From Cristatella mucedo (taxonomy: Eukaryota > Bryozoa > Phylactolaemata > Cristatellidae): a DNA stretch of 15,000 bases. The notes beneath the pieces are model-generated. The model was not told the DNA's origin, made no database searches, and saw only the letters and a list, made by a program, of their open reading frames with translations. Position numbers and translations under genes: made by a program. How positions within the stretch are numbered: the stretch's first letter is position 1; the number at the start of each line of letters is the position of its first letter. Where the stretch lies: NCBI GenBank assembly GCA_009760855.2, contig WPIO01000140.1, positions 715,001-730,000 on the forward strand, read 5' to 3'. Shown piece after piece: positions 9,678 through 15,000 of this stretch.

Positions 9678-10002
9678 TCAGCTGCGCTCGTCTTCCTTGT
9701 CCCGCTTTGCTCTTGCCCTCCAGCTGTCCGGCGTGCGGCGGCGGCGGCGGCGGCTGATGGTGGGCGCCGGCCGCTGGCCCCTCCGCCGGGGGGTACTTCC
9801 TTATCCCCGACCTTGAGCATCTCGGTGCGGTAGCTCTGCACCGCAGCCCGGGCGGCCGACACGGCCGGCGTGCCGAAGCCGTGCGTGAGCAGCCGAAGTG
9901 AGTCAGGTGCCGCTGCATGCTCGCTCGACCGCGCGGCGGCGGCCGCGCGTTGCCCACGGGAGATCGGTCCTGTCCCAGCAGGTCGGCGAGCTCCTTGATA
10001 AT
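9678..10002 (-). CDS. TFAP2: TFAP2 last coding exon, frame-broken
   Basis: The exon starts after TGCAGGCAG and reads [20 protein letters not shown], then SMQRHLTHF. After a one-base loss near 9890-9891 it continues [20 protein letters not shown] and [14 protein letters not shown]. The C-terminal part crosses a (CGG)6 run, where the frame probably slips again, and a third frame ends in [11 protein letters not shown] with TGA at 9680-9678, like the lysine/glutamate-rich AP-2 C-terminus. If that last slip is wrong, the second frame instead runs through an Ala-rich stretch to a stop at about 9656. Confidence 0.82.
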
Positions 10003-13000
10003 CTGCCTGCAAGCGTAGCCATGGCTACGGGAGCGCGGTGTGACTACTAGAAGCTGAGGCGCGGCGGCGCGGTCGCGACGACCTGGCGGAGATTTACGAG
10101 GACGTCCCTACCGGCCCCCCCCCCCCCCCAAGGGCCCAGCCAACCGGCAATACCGACGCCCCGGCAAGCCGAGGCGCGCGCGCGCGCGCGCGCGGATGCT
10201 CTCACTTGGATGTCGAGGACCATGCTTCTCCTGGCGAGGAACTCGCTGGGCTCGGCGTGCGCCTCACGTTGTACTCGGCGCAGTGCTTGGCCGGAAACTC
10301 GGTCTCGCATATGTAGCGAAATCTCTTGCTATTCGTATAGCTTCTCCTGCAGAAGGCGAGTGTCATACACGTGACCAGACAACCTCGTCCCGCAATGCGG
10401 CGCCGAACGACGAGCGGACGAGTGCAGCGCCGAAGTTGGACCAGAGTGCGACTGAAAGGCGGCGTGGCAGCGGCGGCGGCACGGCCTCTCAGTCTGTCTG
10501 TCTGTCGTGAGCGTCGCAGCTGCCGCATGGCAGCACTTCTCGCCGACCTGCACTGGCTACCAGTGAGGCAACGCAGCGACTTCAAAGTTTTGTTGCTCAC
10601 TTTTAGGTCCCTCCATTCTTTGGCTCCAGCATACCTATCGGATCACCAGGCAAATCATCGTACCACCCGCGCTTTTGCACCATCTAACTGTTACCTATAC
10701 TTCGTACGAACCTCAAATCTTTGGAGACCGTGCGTTAGTTCGTATGCTTCCAAAGCCTGCAGCTCACTTCCGACTGGCTTCACGGCATCCCCTGACTTGA
10801 CCACATTAAAAGAAATTAAAAACGCAACCTATTGATGACAGCATTGAGTGGGTCCATTTGATTCGACCTTTGTATGCTTATGCCTGCTGACACTGTGCAT
10901 GCTGCCACTAACCACACTTGCATGCTGACCCTGGTGCAAACGTCACCCTAACCATATTATTCCTGTTGTTTCTCAAGCATGTCCCACTAAACCATTCGAT
11001 TGTGTTTCCTTTGCAGTAAAAAACGTAAGCGCCTGGAACGAAATTGAGTTCTCTGAAGGCGCTTTATCCAGTTTGTGTATTAATATTGCTATCATTCTCT
11101 CTCGCACGATGCAGGTCGCGGAGGGTCATCGGCGGGCCGACTAGCCGACAGCAGGCCGGTCATGAATTAATGCAGAGAGATTAGAACGAGAAAGGGTGGG
11201 AAGACGGCAGCGAAGAGCTCAGACAGACAGAGAAGAAAGAGGAAGGAGGGGAATAATAAAATAGGGAGATATAGATGGGTGAGAAGATAACTGATTACTC
11301 GTGTTCGGGACAACCTGGTAGAGCTTGATAGATAGGCGGTGGTATATAGCTAGAGAACAGAGGAAGGGGATTGAGAGAGAGCCGCTGAGAGAGGCAGGCA
11401 GCCAGAGAGCGGAGAGAGAGAGAGAGAGAAGAGAGAGAGAGGAGAGAGAAGAGAGAGAGAGCTACAAGTGCCACGGATGACAATCGATCTCCTTCCGGGA
11501 ATTCACAGAGGGAAGTCGCAGAGAGAACTGACAGCTAGCTATACCCCGCATGGCCGTGCCCATTGTCGCGCCTGGACTGCTACCTGGCCCTCGTTGCAAT
11601 GCGTCGACCTCGATGCTGGGCTGCGATAGAAAGTCTAAGAGCCGGAACGCGCGTGGCGGACCGCTAACCTACCTCTCACTGCCAGAACATCACGGCTGCG
11701 TCCAGCGAGTCCATTCGAGGCACTCGCTCCTCGAATGCACTCGCCCTTTCCACCGGAGCAAAGGGCGGCTTGCGTGGCGGAAGGTGCTAGCCGCGTCGTC
11801 TGCCGCGCTCAAGCGCGTATACTGCCAGCTATCTCGACCGCTGCGGGCGGTGCGCTGCGAAGGTCAAGGACAAGCGCTTGTCTCGCGCTCCTCTTCAGCT
11901 GTCCTGTGCAAAAAGCTGCGATCCCCCGTCGCTCATCTTTTGTGTCCCACCGGATGCGAGCCCCGATCGCGACACCCTCGGACGCCAGGAGGGGAGCCAC
12001 TAAAAGGTTTTTTTTGCCGAGCACGAGCTCACTGCGATAGCTCAGCCGCCGTCTGCTGCCTAGCACCTGACGAGTGCATCAGCGACACGCCCCGACAGGT
12101 TTCTCTGCCGAAACGATAACGAATGATTACGCTCGATTAGCTCGAGCGGCTCCTGACGCGACGGCCGCATGGACGGACCGTCGCGGTCGCCGTCGCGTGC
12201 CGGATATCCGGCGGCGTGCTCGACACACTCACCTTCTACTAGCGACGTGAGCAGCGTCACGTTAGCCGCCTTCCGTCGGCCCGGCGGCAGACTGAGTCCG
12301 ATCTTTTCTAACTTTTCCCTCAGAGAGCGGCCGCCGTTCTTCGATTTAGCCCTGCGAAACGGACGCCGAACCATGGTCGCCGTGAGGCTCGTTCGCCGGC
12401 GCCGCTCAGCCAAGGCGCCAAGGCGCTCGCACTTGGCTACCCGTCGCTAGAGGGCTCGAGTCTGAAGGCTGGCAAGTCTTACTTGCCAGCCTTCGAGCAG
12501 GGGGCTGGGGGGCGAGAGCCGGCGCTTCCGCCGCGCAATGTAAACGAGGCCATCGCGCGGGCTGATCTCTCCTTTTGCATTTACGAAAAAGAGGGAGGCC
12601 GCTGCGCGGCCGCCGCCGCGGGCCCGCGCGCGCGCCGCGCTCACCTTCTCAGAACGCCTCCTAGAAGAGAGGCGTTCAAGCACTCCGGCGGAGACAAGCG
12701 CCGCTGCACTTCCGCTACGGTGACCTTGTATTTCGACGTCGAGCTCAGTAGCGATAGCCTTCCGGGCACGGAGCAGAAAATGTCCGTCGGCGATGCGGCG
12801 TTACTGAGCAGCACATCTTTGACCTCTGTCTTGGCCTCACAGCTGCAAGAAATAACCAAGTTCATGCAACAAAGAGATTCCGCCGCCGGACGGCGGAGTT
12901 TGCTCCGCCGTCCGTCCGGCGCTGCCGTCGACAGCAGTGGGCGGTTCGCGTCGAGCCGGCCGGGCCGGCTTCGCGACTGAACGAAATGGCGAATCGGGCA

Positions 13001-13234
13001 GCTCAGCAGCGGTCTGGCGCGGGCCGGACCGCTGGGCGTCGCAGCCGCTCGTGAGCGCTTTCTTGGACCGAAGGCAGCATTAGCAGCAGTTGGCTCTTAG
13101 CTTGGGGGCGGGGCGGGGCGGTGAAGCGGGCGCCGGGCTGCCGGTACCGCTTCGGTCGGCCGCGCTCGCATGCAGCCGCTCTAGCGGCACTCACCTTTCC
13201 TGAAGTTGTCGCTCATTATGTATTCATCATTTCC
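9678..13234 (-). CDS. TFAP2: Transcription factor AP-2 (TFAP2), 3' five exons
   Basis: This is a sequence-specific nuclear activator that binds GC-rich sites (GCCN3-4GGC) as a dimer and acts in ectoderm and neural development. The five exons in transcription order are 13234-13195, 12842-12645, 12351-12233, 10346-10206 and 10002-9678. Together they encode the family's conserved core: [19 protein letters not shown], then [19 protein letters not shown], then [19 protein letters not shown], then [17 protein letters not shown], then [10 protein letters not shown] and [10 protein letters not shown], then [20 protein letters not shown], then [13 protein letters not shown]. The C-terminus reads [11 protein letters not shown] before TGA. 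This is the basic plus helix-span-helix region, and the exon boundaries match my recollection of vertebrate TFAP2 genes. The N-terminal PPxY activation domain was not found between 13,235 and 15,000. The last two exons carry one-base frame breaks and unusual substitutions. The paralog class cannot be assigned. Confidence 0.93.
9736..9753. repeat. (CGG)6 trinucleotide run in TFAP2 last exon
   Basis: Six CGG units. On the TFAP2 strand they read as Ala, Pro or Arg runs depending on frame. It is a likely place for slippage or a consensus length error that shifts the frame before the C-terminus. Confidence 0.7.
10014..10029. repeat. 16-bp perfect palindrome
   Basis: CGTAGCCATGGCTACG has no spacer. 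It lies in the last TFAP2 intron, ending 11 bp upstream of the acceptor AG, where it could pair in the pre-mRNA. Confidence 0.8.
10115..10129. repeat. C15 homopolymer (G15 on TFAP2 strand)
   Basis: Fifteen consecutive C on the plus strand, in the last TFAP2 intron. The length may be unreliable in any read type. Confidence 0.85.
10174..10194. repeat. (CG)n alternating tract, Z-DNA-prone
   Basis: 21 nt of strictly alternating G and C, 11 bp inside the last TFAP2 intron from its donor. Alternating CG is the classic left-handed (Z) DNA-forming sequence; formation here is inference. Confidence 0.8.
10206..10346 (-). CDS. TFAP2: TFAP2 penultimate exon, frame-broken
   Basis: The exon starts after CTGCAG (intron end 10347) and ends CAA before donor GTGAGA (10205). 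It reads [10 protein letters not shown], then (one base missing near 10316-10317) [15 protein letters not shown], then (one base missing near 10266-10268) [20 protein letters not shown] and Q. This matches the AP-2 segment [20 protein letters not shown]...NRQH-DPNE...RKNMLLATK. With both losses allowed for, the length would be 143 nt, which suits the phases on both sides. The second half diverges much more from the family than the upstream exons do. Confidence 0.85.
10492..10506 (+). repeat. Short (TCTG)n microsatellite
   Basis: About four GTCT/TCTG units, ending about 25 bp before the first recognisable base of LINE copy B. Confidence 0.7.
10532..11098 (+). mobile_element. Truncated L2/CR1-like LINE, RT C-terminus and 3' UTR (copy B)
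   Basis: The open frame to the stop at 10833-10835 reads [20 protein letters not shown], then [13 protein letters not shown], a variable part, [36 protein letters not shown] and N. This is the standard C-terminal tail after the reverse-transcriptase domain of L2/CR1-type LINEs ([25 protein letters not shown]). It is the best preserved of the three copies. The 3' UTR follows to about 11098 and holds a stem-forming pair AAGCGCC (about 11027) and GGCGCTT (about 11058), then ATTAATATTGCTATCATT. Everything upstream of LHWLPV is missing. It is inserted in the large TFAP2 intron in antisense orientation and forms an AT-richer island in GC-rich DNA. Confidence 0.9.
11170..11461 (+). repeat. Purine-rich block with (GA)n core
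   Basis: Strongly G/A-biased on the plus strand, becoming an almost pure GAGAGA run at 11404-11461. It lies in the large TFAP2 intron, so the TFAP2 transcript would carry it as a CT-rich tract. Confidence 0.75.
11705..11744. repeat. 16-bp stem hairpin with one mismatch
   Basis: The arms are 11705-11720 and 11729-11744 with an 8-nt spacer. The inner nine pairs (CATTCGAGG with CCTCGAATG) are perfect, then one C-C mismatch, then six more pairs (GCGAGT with ACTCGC). It lies in the large TFAP2 intron. Confidence 0.75.
12233..12351 (-). CDS. TFAP2: TFAP2 exon: basic region
   Basis: A 119-nt exon after acceptor TTTCGCAG, ending GTAGAAG before donor GTGAGT. It is open throughout and reads [20 protein letters not shown], then [19 protein letters not shown] plus a split Gly. 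It matches the AP-2 consensus at almost every residue and carries the basic GRRKAAN cluster. Phases agree with both neighbouring exons. Confidence 0.93.
12352..12644 (-). other. TFAP2 intron upstream of the basic-region exon
   Basis: 293 bp, starting GTGAGC and ending TTTCGCAG on the minus strand. It contains the perfect 14-bp inverted repeat with a 3-nt loop at 12464-12494. Confidence 0.85.
12464..12494. repeat. 14-bp perfect inverted repeat, 3-nt loop
   Basis: GAAGGCTGGCAAGT (12464-12477), loop CTT, ACTTGCCAGCCTTC (12481-12494). It lies in a TFAP2 intron. Confidence 0.85.
12645..12842 (-). CDS. TFAP2: TFAP2 exon: start of DNA-binding region
   Basis: A 198-nt exon after acceptor TTTCTTGCAG, ending CTGAGAAG before donor GTGAGC. 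It is fully open and starts [19 protein letters not shown]. This first part is variable and is followed by [40 protein letters not shown] and LGGVLR. The second part is nearly invariant in AP-2 proteins. The last codon (Arg) is split AG/G across the intron, as expected for this junction. Confidence 0.92.
12652..12677. repeat. 9-bp inverted repeat inside TFAP2 exon
   Basis: GAACGCCTC (12652-12660) and GAGGCGTTC (12669-12677) with an 8-nt spacer. It lies at the 3' end of the 198-nt exon, over the LNASLLGGV codons. It can be explained by protein coding alone. Confidence 0.5.
12843..13194 (-). other. TFAP2 intron between the 40-nt exon and the DNA-binding exon
   Basis: 352 bp, starting GTGAGT and ending TTTCTTGCAG on the minus strand. 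It contains a perfect 12-bp inverted repeat with a 4-nt spacer (12887-12914) and an 8-bp one (13007-13034). Confidence 0.7.
12887..12914. repeat. 12-bp perfect inverted repeat, 4-nt loop
   Basis: CGGACGGCGGAG (12887-12898), loop TTTG, CTCCGCCGTCCG (12903-12914). It lies in a TFAP2 intron. Confidence 0.85.
13195..13234 (-). CDS. TFAP2: TFAP2 40-nt linker exon
   Basis: A 40-nt exon between acceptor CTGTAG (13240-13235, preceded by a pyrimidine-rich run) and a strong donor GTGAGT (from 13194). Only one frame is open, giving [13 protein letters not shown] plus one base. This fits the small linker exon of TFAP2 genes, which encodes a ...DQTVIKKG-like segment before the DNA-binding region. Its end phase (one base) does not fit the next exon's start phase by one nucleotide. 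It is the most 5' TFAP2 exon I can support in the window. Confidence 0.6.
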
Positions 13235-13432
13235 CTACAGAACGAGCGAGAGCAAATCAAGAGTCGGCCCCGAGCGCTTCGCTTTTCACCTGCTGCAATT
13301 CTGGATGCTTACAGCGACGACGCTGCCACCGCGACGGCAGAGGCGACGGCGGCCTCACTGGCTGGCGTTTGTTGGGGCGCGGGCCGCAGCGACACGGCCG
13401 CCGCGGCAGCTCGCGGCAGGCGGAACTCACAG

Positions 13433-13462
13433 GCCCAGGCTCGCTCCGGAGCGAGCCTGGGC
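13433..13462. repeat. 30-bp perfect palindrome
   Basis: Two 15-bp arms (GCCCAGGCTCGCTCC and its reverse complement) meet with no spacer, 11 bp before the (GA)n tract. It lies upstream (in TFAP2 orientation) of the 40-nt exon, presumably in an intron. Confidence 0.9.
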
Positions 13463-13473
13463 GGAAAGATAAA

Positions 13474-13612
13474 GGAGAGAGAGAGAGAGAGCGAGAGAGA
13501 GAGAGAGCGAGAGCGAGACAGAGAGCGAGAGAGAGAGCGAGAGCGAGACAGAGAGCGAGAGAGAGAGAGAGCGAGACAGAGAGCGAGAGAGAGAGAGAGA
13601 GAGAGAGAGCGA
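13474..13612 (+). repeat. Long GA/GAGAGCGA low-complexity tract
   Basis: About 140 bp of GAGAGA interrupted at intervals by GCGA and GACA units, so part of it is a higher-order repeat of GAGAGCGAGAGCGAGACA type. Translations (RERERE on plus, LSLSLS on minus) are artefacts of the repeat. Confidence 0.9.
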
Positions 13613-14211
13613 GGCCGGGCGGCGGGCCACTGCTTTTTATTTTCGCGCGCATTGGCTCAGCTGCAGCGGGCGTCTAGACGCAAGCTCACGCTCGCTCGCG
13701 CGCAGCCGTTCGAGAAAAGGCGGGGCGCGCATCTGAGAGATATCCTTCGCCCGTCTCTGCCTAACACCTAGCGATTGGGCTTCGTCACTTCTTCCGTCTG
13801 CGATCACTGCGCGTCGGTGGCGACCAGCCACGCGAAGTCGCAGAGTGACGTCACTGCAGCGGTCCCCACTCCCGACGCCTTTTCGCGACTCGCCAACTCA
13901 TTGCCGTCGGCGCGAGAGCCAGCTCGATGCCGCGCGGCGGCAGGAGAGACCGGAGCAGATGCTTCCGCCCTGCGGCGACGGACTTCAGGGCAGGGCGGGC
14001 GTTCAGAGGCCCCGGAGCGGAAGACTACATTCCAGGACGCCGCCCACACGCGACAGCCGCGGAGCGGCCGCTAATGAGCGACCGCTTCATACCCGGGCCT
14101 CGCGAGGACTACGGACGAAAGTGGCGAGCGAGAATGATAGCCGAGACCCTGGGCCGTAGCAATGGTCAACGGACCGTCGCCTCCGCGCAGCCGAGGCGAC
14201 GGACGCAGCCG

Positions 14212-14232
14212 CGCGTGACTGTTAGTCACGCG
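14212..14232. repeat. 9-bp perfect inverted repeat, 3-nt loop
   Basis: CGCGTGACT (14212-14220), loop GTT, AGTCACGCG (14224-14232). Confidence 0.8.
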
Positions 14233-14398
14233 TGCGAACCGGAGGAAGCCCAGTGTTAGCTCCGGAGGAACCGCACCCCCGCGGCGGCTCCGACAGCGAC
14301 TAGCGTAAGTCAGGCGAAGTGCGATTGAATTCGAGACTTGGAGCCGGAGACGGACCGCGACGACGGAGGCGATGCAGCCAGACAGGAAGTAGCAGAGA

Positions 14399-14444
14399 GC
14401 GCCGAGCCGCGAGCGCCGAGCCGCGAGCGCCGAGCCGTGAGCGC
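14399..14444 (+). repeat. 14-bp tandem repeat, about 3.3 copies
   Basis: Units GCGCCGAGCCGCGA at 14399, 14413 and 14427 (the last with C to T), followed by a partial unit GCGC. Confidence 0.85.
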
Positions 14445-14719
14445 TCCCTGCGAGTAGAACGGCGGGGGCGGATGACGGACGGACGGGAACGCCGCGCCGC
14501 CGGACGCGTGACAATCGGCCAATCAGGAGAGCGAAGTGTCCCAGGAAGCGCCGCGGCTCAAAGGAGGCAAAGTGTCGCCTTGCTAATTCCGCGCCGTCGT
14601 CACCGTCGCCGCTGCACGGCCGCTTATCCTGTCAGCCGCCGGCGTGAAGCGCGCGTTAGCGTTCGACCGCAATGGCTTCGGCGGCGGCGCTCAGGCGGCG
14701 CTGTTCCCCGCCACCCTCG

Positions 14720-14757
14720 GCTCGCGAACTCGCGTCACAATCAGCGAGTTCGCGAGC
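14720..14757. repeat. 14-bp perfect inverted repeat, 10-nt loop
   Basis: GCTCGCGAACTCGC (14720-14733) and GCGAGTTCGCGAGC (14744-14757) around the spacer GTCACAATCA. Confidence 0.85.
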
Positions 14758-15000
14758 TCGAGGTATTGGGCGCCTCTCGCGCGAGCCGCCGCCGCGGCGG
14801 CTCCCCGAGTCCCGGCGCCTCGGCTGCCGCTGTCTCGCCTGTTCGGAGCGCTGGGATTGGGGCTTGGCCTTGTTAGCCAAGGTCAAGGGATAACTCGTTT
14901 CGTGCATTCGTGCAGCCCCTAAGAGAACGCTATCTCTATCCGTCAAGGCTCGAGCGCCTGACCCCTGGGCCGTTACCTGGGCGGCAGAGTCGGTTTGGTC

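Larger units (their letters stand above)
10003..10205 (-). other. TFAP2 last intron with G15 and Z-DNA-prone tracts
   Basis: 203 bp, starting GTGAGA and ending GCAGGCAG on the minus strand. It contains a (CG)n run, a run of 15 C (G on the transcript) and a 16-bp perfect palindrome 11 bp from the acceptor. A donor two bases earlier or a GCAG/GCAG acceptor choice would break the reading frame, so the second GCAG is preferred. Confidence 0.8.
10347..12232 (-). other. TFAP2 large intron hosting LINE copy B
   Basis: 1,886 bp, starting GTGAGT and ending TTCTGCAG on the minus strand. It holds LINE copy B (antisense to the gene), a TCTG microsatellite, a long purine-rich block with (GA)n, and a palindromic hairpin at 11705-11744. 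The plus-strand open frame at 11550-12119 inside it is not supported as a gene. Confidence 0.85.
13620..15000. other. CpG-rich stretch without a recognised gene
   Basis: Very high GC, with open frames on both strands that are Arg/Ala/Ser/Pro-rich and match no family I recognise. The expected TFAP2 N-terminal exon (Pro/Tyr-rich, PPxY) is not visible on the minus strand. It could be intron, TFAP2 5' regulatory DNA or another CpG-rich promoter region. Confidence 0.5.

Noticed and set aside
11550-12119. Plus-strand open frame of 189 codons
   Set aside because: It lies wholly inside the large TFAP2 intron on the opposite strand, has no recognisable domain, and long open frames are expected by chance where GC is high and stop codons are rare.
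13121-13771. Plus-strand open frame of 216 codons with a RERERE region
   Set aside because: The repetitive middle is the (GA)n tract, the rest overlaps the TFAP2 40-nt exon on the other strand, and no domain is visible.
14319-14876. Plus-strand open frame of 185 codons
   Set aside because: Arg/Ser/Ala-rich translation across a 14-bp tandem repeat and a hairpin. It is best explained by high GC.
14863-14881. CTTGGC/GCCAAG hairpin
   Set aside because: Only six base pairs with a 7-nt loop, which is expected by chance in this composition.

Overview
The window is animal nuclear DNA, most likely from an invertebrate or another non-model bilaterian; the species cannot be named from the sequence. 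Evidence: exons bounded by GT/AG introns, decayed copies of an L2/CR1-type LINE, long (GA)n tracts, and a transcription factor AP-2 (TFAP2) gene, a metazoan family. No operons, bacterial genes, CRISPR arrays, rRNA or tRNA were seen.

There are two compositional halves. Positions 1 to about 7,440 have moderate to low GC and no recognisable gene. This half holds two truncated LINE tails in opposite orientations (226-640 minus, 4955-5625 plus), pyrimidine tracts on both sides of the second, and a degenerate tandem repeat of about 16-17 bp (5772-5930). From about 7,440 to the end the DNA is very GC- and CpG-rich and gene-bearing.

The GC-rich half contains two convergent (tail-to-tail) genes. On the plus strand is an ankyrin-repeat gene in two exons (7615-7853 and 8298-8958), with perhaps further coding to about 9,262. 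On the minus strand is the 3' part of a TFAP2 gene. Five exons are visible, in transcription order: 13234-13195, 12842-12645, 12351-12233, 10346-10206 and 10002-9678. They cover the linker, the DNA-binding region, the helix-span-helix dimerisation region and the C-terminus. The N-terminal transactivation exon(s) were not found and probably lie beyond position 15,000. A third copy of the same LINE sits in the largest TFAP2 intron, antisense to the gene.

Two features are unexpected. First, the ankyrin exons and the last two TFAP2 exons are broken by several single-base frame shifts although splice sites and protein similarity are kept, while the three upstream TFAP2 exons are individually intact. 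Unpolished long-read assembly or gene decay could explain this. Second, 10.0-14.8 kb contains a cluster of perfect short inverted repeats (stems of 8-15 bp, spacers of 0-10 nt), mostly in TFAP2 introns and flanking DNA, more than chance would give. I see no convincing novel multi-gene system.
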